Assembly (NCBI RefSeq): GCF_041200025.1
Contig: NZ_CP165628.1
Coordinates: 3,100,001-3,164,000 of the forward strand
DNA: 64,000 nucleotides
Direction: 5' to 3'
Source of the DNA: Rouxiella sp. WC2420
Lineage (GTDB): Bacteria; Pseudomonadota; Gammaproteobacteria; Enterobacterales; Enterobacteriaceae
Shown here piece by piece: positions 36,889-46,331 of this stretch (positions are counted from its first letter, which is position 1; every line of letters starts with the position of its first letter). A program made the position numbers and the translations under genes. The notes below the pieces were generated by a model. That model saw only the letters and a list, made by a program, of their open reading frames with translations, was not told the origin of the DNA and searched no databases.

Positions 36889-38103
36889 TTAACCCGCCGC
36901 GACGGCTAATCGTTTCTCAATCAGTCGAGCAAACAGCGTTGCGCCAACCGGCAAAATATTGTCATCGATGGTGAATCCCGGATTGTGTACCGGCTTCTCA
37001 CCGCCGTGCCCCAAAGTAAAGAAGGCACCCGGCGCGTGCTTTAGCATATCGGCAAAGTCTTCACTGCCCATAGTAGGGTTAGATACCGTTGAAACACGTG
37101 ACTCGCCCAGCACTTCCCGACCCAATTCGGCAATAAAATCAGTCGCTTTTTCATCATTGGATAACACCGAGAATACGTCGCGGATATCAACTTCAACCGT
37201 CAGGTTGTGTGCCGCAGCAGTATAAGATGCGATGTCTCGGATCCTTTGGCGAATGGCTTCACGAACGCTGTCTGAAAATGCGCGCACGGTTCCGGCAATA
37301 ACTGCGGTTTCAGGAATAACGTTGTAGGCCGATCCCGCTTCCAGACGGGTTATAGAAAGAACCGCCGGATCAGAAGGGGAAATATTACGGCTAACAATCG
37401 TCTGTAACGCCTGAATAAGCGCACCAACCGCCGGAATGGGATCGAATGAGGCGTCTGGATGTGCCGCATGAGCTCCTTTGCCTTTTAATCGAATATCAAA
37501 GAAGTCTGCTCCCGCCATTGAAACGCCAGCAGAAACCTTTAATAGATTTGGCTTCGAGTAAGCGGCAGGAGCATTATGCAGTCCGTAAATTTCATCCACT
37601 GGGTAATCACGAAACAGCCCATCGGCTATCATTGCTCTTGCTCCACCCAGCCCCTCTTCCGCTGGCTGAAAAATAAACTGTACCGTGCCAGCAAATTCAC
37701 GGGTCTCAGCCAGATACCGCGCCGCGCCCAGCAAAATAGTCGTATGTGCATCATGGCCACAGCCGTGAAATTTTCCCGGATAAACAGAAGCATAAGGCAG
37801 ACCTGTGTCTTCCTGCATCGGCAGTGCATCCATATCGGCGCGCAAACCAATAGTCTTGCGATTTCCCGGATGCTTACCCTTAAGCAGACCAATAACGCCC
37901 GTGACGCCGTAGCCGCGAATCACCTCGATTCCCCACGATGTCAGCTTTTCAGCGACAATTGCCGACGTGCGCTCCTCTTCAAAACCAATTTCAGGGTGCT
38001 GATGAATATCGTGACGGGTTGCAACAAGTTCTGGTACATAACTGGCAATCAGGGGAATAATGCGAGGCTCAACCTGCTCAATCACTTCTTCGATATACGG
38101 CAT
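36889..38103 (-). CDS. M20-family amidohydrolase (hippurate hydrolase/aminoacylase-like)
   Basis: The 404-residue metal-dependent amidohydrolase shows the M20D pattern: TRHDIHQHPEIGFEE near residue 30, GLRADMDALPMQEDTG near 86, the metal site GCGHDAHTTILLGAA, QPAEEGLGGA and the C-terminal MGSEDFA. Such enzymes split N-acyl amino acids or related amides in the cytoplasm. No signal peptide is visible. It is transcribed away from the catabolic cluster starting at 38771 and may supply or process its substrate; that link is inference from position only. Confidence 0.87.
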   Translation of the reverse strand: MPYIEEVIEQVEPRIIPLIASYVPELVATRHDIHQHPEIGFEEERTSAIVAEKLTSWGIEVIRGYGVTGVIGLLKGKHPGNRKTIGLRADMDALPMQEDTGLPYASVYPGKFHGCGHDAHTTILLGAARYLAETREFAGTVQFIFQPAEEGLGGARAMIADGLFRDYPVDEIYGLHNAPAAYSKPNLLKVSAGVSMAGADFFDIRLKGKGAHAAHPDASFDPIPAVGALIQALQTIVSRNISPSDPAVLSITRLEAGSAYNVIPETAVIAGTVRAFSDSVREAIRQRIRDIASYTAAAHNLTVEVDIRDVFSVLSNDEKATDFIAELGREVLGESRVSTVSNPTMGSEDFADMLKHAPGAFFTLGHGGEKPVHNPGFTIDDNILPVGATLFARLIEKRLAVAAG

Positions 38104-38770
38104 GCTTGCTCCAGCTAATGAGGTTAGAAATTACGAAACTTATTCAGTAATTTTATTAATAGCATTTGGAAGTAGAGAATACCATTTGTAACTAATGCAA
38201 AATTACTCTGATTGATAGGTGATTTTTTTATTAACTAAAAACGACATCTAACCAGAAAAATTAAAACTTTAATAAATAATCAATTCCACCCCATCGATAA
38301 ATGTCCAATAACAATTCCATCACGTAATAATTACCCGTAGCAAGAGCCGTTTATTAGACAATGAAAATGACATTAAACAAGTTTGGGAATATTTAATCTG
38401 GGTCAATGCGATATTCGCCTGTAAGACACATTGGCTACCGTGATTTTACAGTGACTCATTGGTCAGCCTGTACATTGCTTCGCTGCGCGTTGATAAACGA
38501 GCATGTTTCGTATTGCCTCTCATAACCTGCGAACGTCAGTGCTTTACTGCCCCGCGCATTTCCGGTGGGGATAATTGAGTAAAGAGCTGCACGGTTCACC
38601 TTGCCAGAAATGATTATAATCAATCATAATTGATTATATGTGAGCAAGATCAAATTAATCGACATCGATTTAATCTATAAATTTATGCGTCCGCTTTAAC
38701 GAAGGCGGCATTTTCAGGTGATGAAATTCAATCAATCTTTGATGTACCGATGAATACAGAAGGTAAGGGA
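38104..38770. other. Divergent control region of the amidohydrolase and the catabolic cluster
   Basis: About 670 bases without a supported gene. It contains the nested palindrome at 38611-38638, and the right part should hold the promoter of the alcohol dehydrogenase operon. Confidence 0.6.
38611..38638. promoter_or_regulatory. Nested inverted repeats, probable operator
   Basis: ATAATCAAT-CATA-ATTGATTAT (arms of 9, spacer of 4) overlaps a second palindrome TGATTATAATCA. It lies about 130 bases before the first gene of the operon, a place that suits a GntR- or TetR-type repressor. No regulator gene is present in the cluster. Confidence 0.5.
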
Positions 38771-39937
38771 ATGAACATAAATAGCAGCCTGTTAAGCGGT
38801 TATCAGACACTTAACGACATTGGTTATCTGCTCTGCGGCAAGCGGAATGTCCTGTTAGTCACAGACAAGAATATTGTGGGCATACCCGCTGTTCAGGCAT
38901 TAATCCGCCAGATCGCGAGCAAAGTCGCTTTGCTGCAAATCGTGGATAACGTTCCACCGGAACCGACTCATCATGACGTTGCATCAACGTTGGCTTCTGT
39001 ACAAACTCAGGACATTGACCTGGTGGTCGGCGTTGGTGGCGGCAGTGTATTAGATGTTGCCAAGTTGCTGTCGGTACTCTGTAAACAAGGGGCGCTGTCT
39101 CTGGATGCGCTGCTGGCAGGCGAAAAGCCACTCCATCGCACTGCGTCACTGCTAATTCCCACCACCGCAGGCACCGGATCTGAAGCTACGCCGAATGCCA
39201 TTCTGGCCATCCCGGAGAAGCAAACCAAGATTGGCATTATTTCTCCGGTGATGATCCCTGATTACGTCATCCTGGCACCCGAATTGACCACCAGCATGCC
39301 CGCCCACATAGCATCATCGACAGGCATTGATGCTTTATGTCACCTGATTGAGTGTTTTACCGCGACGATTGCCAACCCGGTGAGTGACAACTATGCGCTG
39401 ATTGGCTTGAAAAAACTGTTTACCAGCCTCGAAACGACGCTAAATGAGCCTGAAAATCTGGCGGCACGACTCGATATGCTGTGGGCCTCTTACTATGGCG
39501 GAGCCGCGATTGCCCATTCCGGCACCCATTTGGTGCATGCGATGTCATATCCGCTCGGTGGCAAATATCACATTCCTCACGGTGTAGCGAACGCCATCCT
39601 GCTGGCTCCTTGCATGGCTTTTGTTCGCCCTGCCGCGGTGACTAAGTTCGCTCAGGCCTATGACCTGCTTCCTGATGCCAATAGGCAACTTGATCAACAA
39701 CAGAAGTCGCTGGCGCTGGTTGAGTATTTCTCCGCGCTGGTTAAACGTCTAAAACTGCCCGCAAGCCTCGAGGAACTGGGAATTGGTTCTGACCACCTAC
39801 CGAGTCTGGTGAATGCCGCACTCGACGTTCAACGGCTAATGAAAAATGTACCGATGCCGGTTAGCGCAGAAGATGTTCGTAACGTTTATCTGACATTGTT
39901 TCCAAAAGAAAATATTACTCGGGGAATTGCAAAATGA
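38771..39937 (+). CDS. Iron-containing (group III) alcohol dehydrogenase
   Basis: The 388-residue NAD(P)-dependent dehydrogenase has GVGGGSVLDVAK (nucleotide binding), TTAGTGSEAT, and the metal ligands in GIDALCHLIE (Asp, His) and HLVHAMSYPLGGKYHIPHG (His, His). An ATG at 38750 is in frame, but the one at 38771 has AGAAGG seven bases upstream and is preferred. It overlaps the next gene by four bases (ATGA at 39934), so the products probably act in one pathway. The substrate is unknown; a hydroxy acid or sugar-derived alcohol is plausible. Confidence 0.87.
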   Translation: MNINSSLLSGYQTLNDIGYLLCGKRNVLLVTDKNIVGIPAVQALIRQIASKVALLQIVDNVPPEPTHHDVASTLASVQTQDIDLVVGVGGGSVLDVAKLLSVLCKQGALSLDALLAGEKPLHRTASLLIPTTAGTGSEATPNAILAIPEKQTKIGIISPVMIPDYVILAPELTTSMPAHIASSTGIDALCHLIECFTATIANPVSDNYALIGLKKLFTSLETTLNEPENLAARLDMLWASYYGGAAIAHSGTHLVHAMSYPLGGKYHIPHGVANAILLAPCMAFVRPAAVTKFAQAYDLLPDANRQLDQQQKSLALVEYFSALVKRLKLPASLEELGIGSDHLPSLVNAALDVQRLMKNVPMPVSAEDVRNVYLTLFPKENITRGIAK

Positions 39938-40818
39938 GCCAAGAAATTAAAGGCGTTTTAACCGCCATTGTCACTACTTTTGATAAGCAGGGTGACTATT
40001 CAGAGCGCGCCATGCGCACGCAAATTCGTCGTCAACTGGCAGCAGGAAATGGCATTTTTTGTGGCGGCACCAATGGCGAGTTTTTCGTGCTCAATGAACG
40101 AGAAAAGCTGGCCGTGACCCAAACCTGTGTTGACGAAGTGGCCGGTAAAGCGCCAGTCGTCGCCCATATAGGAGAGATTTCTACCCGTGAAACGCTGCGT
40201 CTGGGCAAGCAAATTGCCAAATTGGGCGTGGATGCGGTTTCGGTGATTACCCCCTATTTTGTGCCGCTGAAACAGGAAGAACTGATTTGGCATTATCAGA
40301 CGATTGCCGATGGTCTTGATGTTCCGCTGTTTCTTTATAACATCCCGGCACGAACCGGTAACACGTTACAGCCAGAAACCGTGCGCACACTCGCATCGCA
40401 TCCAAACATTATCGGCATTAAAGACAGCGCTGGCAGCTACGAAAGCCTTGGCGGATTTCTCAAGGCGGCAGAAGGCATCAGCAACTTTAACGTGCTAAAT
40501 GGCCCTGACTCCCTGATTCATCAAGGCTTTGTCGATGGCTGCTCAGCCTGTATTTCCGGTTTGGCCAACGTTGCTCCCAATGAAATCAATGCGATTTGGG
40601 CAAAATTTAGCGACGGAGATGTCACTGGTTCTCGTTTGGCACAGGAAAATGTCACCGGCCTGAGAACCGAGCTTTACAGCGTCGGATTTTCGCCAGCCAC
40701 GGTTAAAAAAGCGCTGGTGCTGATGGGGCACGACGTGGGTGAAAGCCGCTATGCGGTGCAATTCAGCGAGCATGAAGAACAACAAATCCGCCAAATTGTT
40801 AACCAATACACGCAGTAA
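39934..40818 (+). CDS. DapA-family lyase/aldolase
   Basis: The 294-residue TIM-barrel enzyme of the dihydrodipicolinate synthase/N-acetylneuraminate lyase family has the Tyr of FLYNIPARTGN (near residue 133) and the Schiff-base Lys in IIGIKDSAGSYE (near residue 161). These enzymes add pyruvate to, or release it from, 2-keto acids. The operon context with an alcohol dehydrogenase, a hydroxyacid dehydrogenase and carriers points to catabolic cleavage or dehydration of a 2-keto-3-deoxy sugar acid, not lysine synthesis. The start overlaps the previous stop. Confidence 0.88.
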   Translation: MSQEIKGVLTAIVTTFDKQGDYSERAMRTQIRRQLAAGNGIFCGGTNGEFFVLNEREKLAVTQTCVDEVAGKAPVVAHIGEISTRETLRLGKQIAKLGVDAVSVITPYFVPLKQEELIWHYQTIADGLDVPLFLYNIPARTGNTLQPETVRTLASHPNIIGIKDSAGSYESLGGFLKAAEGISNFNVLNGPDSLIHQGFVDGCSACISGLANVAPNEINAIWAKFSDGDVTGSRLAQENVTGLRTELYSVGFSPATVKKALVLMGHDVGESRYAVQFSEHEEQQIRQIVNQYTQ

Positions 40819-40863
40819 TCGGCGAGCGGCAGGCTTTTTTATGATGATACCAGGATATTTATT

Positions 40864-41814
40864 ATGAAAGTTATTTGTACCTCCCCCTCTTTCGCCAAAT
40901 ACGATGCACAACTGATCGCCACGCTGCGTGAACAAGGCTTCGAATTAGTTATGCTTGCCGCCGATGCATCGCTCGACCAGCTGGAGCCGCACCTCGCCGA
41001 AACGGTGGCAATTATTGTTGCCTTTACCGAGGTTAACGAGGCACTGCTAGACCTCGCTCCTCAGTTGAAAATTGTCTGCAAACACGGCGTTGGGGTAGAC
41101 AACATCGACCTAAAGGCAACTCAGGCTCGTGAGATTTATGTGACCAATGTGCCTGATGCCAACAAGCATGCGGTAGCCGACTTTGCTTTTTCACTGATCC
41201 TGGCGGGAGCACGCCAGCTGCCACAGGCCGTGGCTGAAACCCGTGCGGGGTCATGGCCACGTATTTTTGCCACCGATGTTTATGGCAAAACGCTGGGCAT
41301 TATTGGCTTGGGTAACATTGGCAAACAGGTCGCGCTGCGTGCCAAAGGCTTCAACATGCGCGTTCTGGCTTTCGACTTTTATCCCGATGCGAAATTTGCC
41401 GCCGAAAACAATGTGCAGTTTGTCAGCCTGGATCAACTCACCGAGCAAAGCGATTTCATCACCTTGCACACGCCGCTCACCGACGAAACCCGTAATCTGT
41501 TTGATACCGCGAGATTGAAACAGATGAAAAAGTCCGCCTTTTTAATCAACGTTTCGCGCGGTGGCGTGGTCAACGAATCTGACCTTTACGACGCCCTTGC
41601 AAACAATGTTATCGCAGGTGCGGCTGCCGATGTTTTCGAGCAGGAACCGCTGTCGAAACATCCTCTGTTCACTTTAGGCAATTTCATCCCTACTTCACAC
41701 ATCGCTGGCTATACCGATGGCGCTATCAGTGCCATTGGCGAACGTTGTGTACAGCAGATTATTCAGTGTGTGAAGCAAAAACAGCGTCCACAAAACGTGA
41801 TGAACAGTTTGTAA
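40864..41814 (+). CDS. D-isomer-specific 2-hydroxyacid dehydrogenase (phosphoglycerate dehydrogenase-like)
   Basis: The 316-residue NAD(P)-dependent enzyme reduces a 2-keto acid or oxidises a 2-hydroxy acid. The Rossmann motif is GKTLGIIGLGNIGKQVA (about residues 141-157). Catalytic residues follow the family: Arg in NVSRGGVVNE, Glu in DVFEQEPL and His in TSHIAGYTDG. There is no ACT domain, unlike SerA, so it is a catabolic or glyoxylate/hydroxypyruvate-type member. It lies 45 bases after the DapA-like gene in the same direction. Confidence 0.88.
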   Translation: MKVICTSPSFAKYDAQLIATLREQGFELVMLAADASLDQLEPHLAETVAIIVAFTEVNEALLDLAPQLKIVCKHGVGVDNIDLKATQAREIYVTNVPDANKHAVADFAFSLILAGARQLPQAVAETRAGSWPRIFATDVYGKTLGIIGLGNIGKQVALRAKGFNMRVLAFDFYPDAKFAAENNVQFVSLDQLTEQSDFITLHTPLTDETRNLFDTARLKQMKKSAFLINVSRGGVVNESDLYDALANNVIAGAAADVFEQEPLSKHPLFTLGNFIPTSHIAGYTDGAISAIGERCVQQIIQCVKQKQRPQNVMNSL

Positions 41815-41824
41815 ATTTTCACCA

Positions 41825-41848
41825 ACAGGCAAGCCCTACCTTGCCTGT
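41825..41848 (+). other. Intercistronic hairpin
   Basis: ACAGGCAAG and CTTGCCTGT form a 9-bp stem with a 6-base loop between the hydroxyacid dehydrogenase and first carrier genes. No T run follows, so mRNA processing or partial attenuation is more likely than full termination. Confidence 0.45.
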
Positions 41849-41911
41849 CACTCGAAAGCTGAAAGCTCTGCTATTCAGCTCAAAATAACACTCTGTGCCG
41901 GGCTGCAAATC

Positions 41912-43231
41912 ATGAATAAAGTGACAAGTCGTACCCGTATTCGCTGGTGGATCGCAAGCCTGATGTGGTTTGCGATCGCCATTAATTATATTGATCGCAC
42001 CGTCCTTTCTGCGGCGGCCCCTCACCTCATTTCCGAGCTCAAGCTGACGCCCGAAATGATGGGCTTCATCATGGCGGCATTTTTCTGGTCTTACTCGCTG
42101 TTACAAATCCCGGCAGGTTGGTTTGCCGACCGATTCGGGCAGAAAAAAGGTCTGGGCCTGGCCGTGGCCTGGTGGTCAATAGCCACCTCATTGATGGGCG
42201 TGGCAACCGGGTTTACATCCTTGTTGCTTATGCGTCTGGCATTGGGCATCGGCGAAGCAGCTGCCTATCCCAGCAACGCCGGCATTACTGCACGCTGGTT
42301 TCCTGACCGCGAGCGTGCCACCGTTTCCGGCCTGTTTGACAGCGCATCAAAATTTGGCGGCGCAGTCGCTATGCCGCTGATTGTTTGGATGATTTATATG
42401 TTTGACTGGCGTCTGACGTTTGTAATTGTCGGCGCTCTTGGCGTGCTGTGGGTCATCGCCTGGTATCTAATTTATGCCGACAATCCAGAGGATCATAAAA
42501 AAATCAGTGCGCAGGAAGTCAGCCTTATTCGTGACGGGCAGCTACTCAGGCACGGCGATAAAAACGTGTTGCCGATGAAATGGTACAAGCTGCTGCGGTA
42601 CCGCAATATCTGGGCCATGTGCCTGGGCTTTTTCACCATTAACTACACCTCCTATTTCTTCATCACCTGGCTGCCTACCTATCTGGTGAAAGAAAAAGGC
42701 ATGGGTTTCCTGCAAATGGGCATGGTCGCCGCGCTTCCGCTTATCTGCGGCATGGTGATTGAAGTCATTGCAGGATGGGCATCGGATCGCATGGTGCACA
42801 AAAAAGTGCTCTCTCTCACCGCCACCCGCAAGCTTTTCCTGATCATTGGCTTGCTCATGGCCTTGTGCATCGGATTTGCGCCCTTTACCGAGTCGGTAAC
42901 GATGACAGTACTGCTGCTTTGTATCGCCAAATCGGGTACCACCGTTGCCGCCTCTCAGGTATGGGCATTACCGGGCGACGTGTCGCCAAAAAACAGCGTT
43001 TCGATCGTGGCGGGACTGCAAAACACCGTATCCAATCTTGGCGGTGCCATTGGCCCAATAGTGACAGGCGCCATCGTAGCCGCGACAGGATCTTTCAATA
43101 TGGCACTGGTGCTCTCGGCGGCACTGGTGGTCCTTGGCATCATTAACTATCTGTTCCTGATGGGTAAAGTCGAGCCAATAGTCGAACCACCGCTTCGTCT
43201 GACACACCATGCGTCAGCGCATCGAGTCTAA
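41912..43231 (+). CDS. MFS carrier, anion:cation symporter type (first of two)
   Basis: The 439-residue twelve-helix transporter has the family start WFAIAINYIDRTVLSAAAP and the loop motif GWFADRFGQKKGL between helices 2 and 3. These resemble GudP/ExuT-type sugar-acid carriers. The helix content and central loop (DNPEDHKKISAQEV) match the anion:cation symporter family. It probably imports the sugar acid or related carboxylate handled by the upstream enzymes. The ribosome site before the ATG is weak. Confidence 0.87.
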   Translation: MNKVTSRTRIRWWIASLMWFAIAINYIDRTVLSAAAPHLISELKLTPEMMGFIMAAFFWSYSLLQIPAGWFADRFGQKKGLGLAVAWWSIATSLMGVATGFTSLLLMRLALGIGEAAAYPSNAGITARWFPDRERATVSGLFDSASKFGGAVAMPLIVWMIYMFDWRLTFVIVGALGVLWVIAWYLIYADNPEDHKKISAQEVSLIRDGQLLRHGDKNVLPMKWYKLLRYRNIWAMCLGFFTINYTSYFFITWLPTYLVKEKGMGFLQMGMVAALPLICGMVIEVIAGWASDRMVHKKVLSLTATRKLFLIIGLLMALCIGFAPFTESVTMTVLLLCIAKSGTTVAASQVWALPGDVSPKNSVSIVAGLQNTVSNLGGAIGPIVTGAIVAATGSFNMALVLSAALVVLGIINYLFLMGKVEPIVEPPLRLTHHASAHRV

Positions 43232-43328
43232 AGTTTTGTCCTGAAAATCAACAAAGCTGCCCTGTTAAGCCGGGGCAGTAAAAATCATATGACCCTACAA
43301 CAAAATAATAAAACCATTGGAGGCAGTG

Positions 43329-44636
43329 ATGTTTATCAACTCTTCAGACCATGCTGTGATGGCCAAAACTGACGAAAAAACCGCCAGGGGCAAAATGCGT
43401 TATGCGATTCTGACCGTGCTTTCAGTGGGCATCGCCATCAATTATATTGACCGCGCCGCCATGAGCGTAGCCATACCGTTTATGTCCAGCGATTTACATT
43501 TATCCAGCACTGACAGCGGTTTACTGCTCTCGGCCTTCTTCTGGAGTTATGTGTTGTTTCAACTGCCCGGCGGCTGGCTGGTTGATAAATTTGGTCCAAG
43601 GGTGACCCTCGCGGTTAGCAGCCTGGCCTGGGGCCTGGCCACCGCGCTGTGTGGTCTGTCGAACAGCGTATCGGCATTTGTGGGTTTTCGACTGCTGCTC
43701 GGCGCGGTAGAGGCTCCAAGTTATCCGGCAAGTTCATCAACGGTTACCCGCTGGTTCCCACGCCAGGAGCGCAGTTTCGCGGCCGCAACTTTCAATAACG
43801 GCAGCAAGATTGGCGGGACATTGGCAATTCCGATCATCTCATTTTTGATTGCTGCCTTTGGCTGGCGCATGACATTTGCGATTTCAGGATGTATTGCCAT
43901 TGTCTGGGCGATCGGTTGGTACTTGTGGTATCGCGATCCACGCCATCATAAAACCGTTTCTGCTGCCGAAGTGGTGTTTATTGAAGCCAATCAGGATGCC
44001 GAAACCGGCGCGCCAATGAGTATTCGCACCCTGCTTCGCCAGCGAACCATACAAGCGATGATGTTTGGTTTCTTCTGTGTCAATTTCGTCTCCTACTTCT
44101 TCTTTACCTGGTTCCCGACTTATCTGGTAGAAACTTTCCATCTTTCGCTGTTGAAATTTGGCCTGCTGGGTATGTTGCCAGGCATTGCCGCCATTATCGG
44201 TGGCTGGTTTGGCGGACTGTTATCGGATCACCTGGTCCGCCGCGGCGTTTCACTCACCGTTGCCCGTAAAATACCGCTGGTGTTTGGCATGTTGGGTAGT
44301 GCGGTTATTGGCCTTGCTGCCTTCTCGCCAACGGTAACTCTGGCACTGTCCGCTCTGTGTTTTGCCAACTTTGCCGCCACCTGTGCTTCCGCAGCGCTGT
44401 GGGCTTTGCCGTCGGATGTGGCACCTAACCGCGCCAACGTCGCCACTATTGGCGGCATCCAAAATATGGCTGCCAATATGGCCGGAATTATCTCGCCAAT
44501 TCTGATTGGCGTGCTGATGCAGTTCACTCACTCATTTGTTATTCCGCTGGTGCTGGCAGGGGTTGTCGGACTGTTGGGCGCTATCGCCTATGGCTGGTGG
44601 TTACCCGAAGTGAAACCTATGCAACAACCTGCTTAA
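43329..44636 (+). CDS. MFS carrier, anion:cation symporter type (second of two)
   Basis: The 435-residue transporter shares the AINYIDR block, helix 1-2 spacing and ACS loop (YRDPRHHKTVSAAEV) with the gene before it, so the two are paralogues, perhaps from an old duplication. The frame opens to a TTG at 43317, but GGAGG five bases before the ATG at 43329 marks the start. The differing substrate-facing residues suggest two related substrates or one import and one export function. The cyclase-family gene follows 12 bases later. Confidence 0.87.
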   Translation: MFINSSDHAVMAKTDEKTARGKMRYAILTVLSVGIAINYIDRAAMSVAIPFMSSDLHLSSTDSGLLLSAFFWSYVLFQLPGGWLVDKFGPRVTLAVSSLAWGLATALCGLSNSVSAFVGFRLLLGAVEAPSYPASSSTVTRWFPRQERSFAAATFNNGSKIGGTLAIPIISFLIAAFGWRMTFAISGCIAIVWAIGWYLWYRDPRHHKTVSAAEVVFIEANQDAETGAPMSIRTLLRQRTIQAMMFGFFCVNFVSYFFFTWFPTYLVETFHLSLLKFGLLGMLPGIAAIIGGWFGGLLSDHLVRRGVSLTVARKIPLVFGMLGSAVIGLAAFSPTVTLALSALCFANFAATCASAALWALPSDVAPNRANVATIGGIQNMAANMAGIISPILIGVLMQFTHSFVIPLVLAGVVGLLGAIAYGWWLPEVKPMQQPA

Positions 44637-44648
44637 CTGGAGAATGAC

Positions 44649-45695
44649 ATGCAACAAAATCGATGGAAGCAACGCCCCGCTCATTCCACCTGGGGCGATT
44701 TTGGGCCTGACGATCAGCTTGGTCGCCTGAATCTACTCACCGCAGACAAAGTGCGACAGGGCGTCGCCGAGGTTAAAACAGGTAAAACGTTTTGCCTGAG
44801 TTTGCCTCTGGATTTGCCGGGAGGAACCGCGATGAATCCGCGTCGCCCTCCTCCTAGGCTGTCAGCCACACGTCGGGGTGAGCATCCCAACATGACTTAC
44901 CCTTTGTCGCGGGACAATGACAAATTAAGTGACATCATTTGCGACGACACGGTGACGCTGGCGCTGCAATATTCAACCCAATGGGACAGCCTGGCTCATA
45001 TGGGACAGTGGTTTGACACCGAGGGTAACGGGCAGCCCGAGATGGTGTTCTATAACGGCTATCGCGCCGGGATAGATATCGTGGGCGAAACGGATTTTCG
45101 TTCGGGATGTGGCTGCTCGCAAGGCAGTCACCTGGGTGCCAAAGCTCTCGGCATTGAAAATATGGCTAGCCACGGGATCCAGGGGCGCGCAGTGATGGTT
45201 GATATCAAAAAACACTTTGGCATTGAACGTTTCGCCTTTGGTTTTAAACAGTTACAACAGATCATTGCCGAAGATAATCTCGATATTCGCCCCGGTGATT
45301 TGCTGTGCTTTCGCACCGGCATGGATGAAGCAATTTATCAAATGGCAGGAACACCAGACATGCAATACCTTGGCGATCACTTCGCCGGACTCGACGGCAG
45401 CGATCCGGCTTTACGCCAATGGGTCAAAGATAGCGGGGTCGTCGCGCTGATTGCCGATAATCCGGCAGTGGAAATTCTGCCTGCTCGCCCGATGAATGAG
45501 GATTTTTACCCTTCCCACCCTCTGCATGATTTGTGTTTATTCCGTCTTGGAGTCTATCTGGGAGAGCTTTGGCACTTAAGTGCATTGGCAGACTGGCTGA
45601 GCGAGCATCGCCGGTCGGCTTTTCTTCTGACTGCACCGCCGTTAAGACTGCCCGGCGCTGTAGGTTCGCCCGCCACGCCGATTGCCACTGTTTAA
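44649..45695 (+). CDS. Cyclase-family metal-dependent hydrolase (PF04199-like)
   Basis: The 348-residue protein has the layout of the large cyclase subfamily: WGDFGPDDQLGRLNLLT near the N-terminus, TQWDSLAHMGQW (metal-site analogue of HxGTHxDxPxH), GRAVMVDI, GDLLCFRTGM and the C-terminal DLCLFRLGVYLGELWHL. Relatives include kynurenine formamidase and isatin hydrolase, which open amide or lactam bonds. TGGAGA eight bases before the ATG supports the start. It is the last gene of the operon, so it probably hydrolyses an amide, lactam or lactone form of the pathway substrate. Confidence 0.85.
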   Translation: MQQNRWKQRPAHSTWGDFGPDDQLGRLNLLTADKVRQGVAEVKTGKTFCLSLPLDLPGGTAMNPRRPPPRLSATRRGEHPNMTYPLSRDNDKLSDIICDDTVTLALQYSTQWDSLAHMGQWFDTEGNGQPEMVFYNGYRAGIDIVGETDFRSGCGCSQGSHLGAKALGIENMASHGIQGRAVMVDIKKHFGIERFAFGFKQLQQIIAEDNLDIRPGDLLCFRTGMDEAIYQMAGTPDMQYLGDHFAGLDGSDPALRQWVKDSGVVALIADNPAVEILPARPMNEDFYPSHPLHDLCLFRLGVYLGELWHLSALADWLSEHRRSAFLLTAPPLRLPGAVGSPATPIATV

Positions 45696-45801
45696 AAAAC
45701 GGCAAGAGCAGTAGCAGAAGCGCGAAAGGGGGTTTTTCTCGACTAAACTAAAGAGTTACCGACCAATAATGGAAGATGCAGCAAAGGATTAGGGAAGTCC
45801 A

Positions 45802-46251
45802 ATGAACAAATTTAATTATCAGCAGGATTTTGCAAACATTGATTTTCGCCAGCAGCCAGAGCTTTATCAGGTGGGGCGCGGTGAGCAAGGCGTGCTGATG
45901 GTTGAACCTTATAAGTCGGAAATTTTGCCGCACTGGCGCTTTAAAACTCCCGCTATCGCCGAGAAATCAGCCAAATCAATCATTGAGTTATTCGAGAATT
46001 ATCGAAAACAAGATGATTTCGTCGGCATGGATATGGCACGAAAGTTTATTCAGATGGGCTATACTCGAGCCCGCCGTTACGCCAACTATCCCGGTGGGCG
46101 AAAATATGCAGAAGATCGCAGCATAAATACCAGAAATATCGACCAGGAAAAAGCCGCCTCTGCCGCCATCTTTAAAGAATATTGGGATCGCCTGCGTGCC
46201 GATACTGACTATCTTAAACGTAAAAAAAATCATCAGTTGAAGTATGGCTAA
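45802..46251 (+). CDS. DUF4385-family protein
   Basis: The 149-residue cytoplasmic protein matches the conserved family blocks YQVGRGEQGVLMVEPYKSEILPHWRFKTP and DDFVGMDMARKFIQMGYTRARRYANYPGGRKY. The function of DUF4385 is not established. The end of the gene lies inside a strong hairpin, and its neighbours are not clearly related. Confidence 0.85.
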   Translation: MNKFNYQQDFANIDFRQQPELYQVGRGEQGVLMVEPYKSEILPHWRFKTPAIAEKSAKSIIELFENYRKQDDFVGMDMARKFIQMGYTRARRYANYPGGRKYAEDRSINTRNIDQEKAASAAIFKEYWDRLRADTDYLKRKKNHQLKYG

Positions 46252-46268
46252 TCAACGATGATTTTTTT
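46223..46268. terminator. Bidirectional terminator overlapping the DUF4385 stop
   Basis: Twelve-base arms AAAAAAATCATC and GATGATTTTTTT around a 22-base loop give a T run on either strand. The stop of the DUF4385 gene lies within it, and the YbaK-type gene converges from the other side. Confidence 0.75.
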
Positions 46269-46331
46269 GTATCGCTTCTTAATCCCAATCAACGGCAAAA
46301 AACATACTTGATTAGGGTATCCCGCAGCGGC

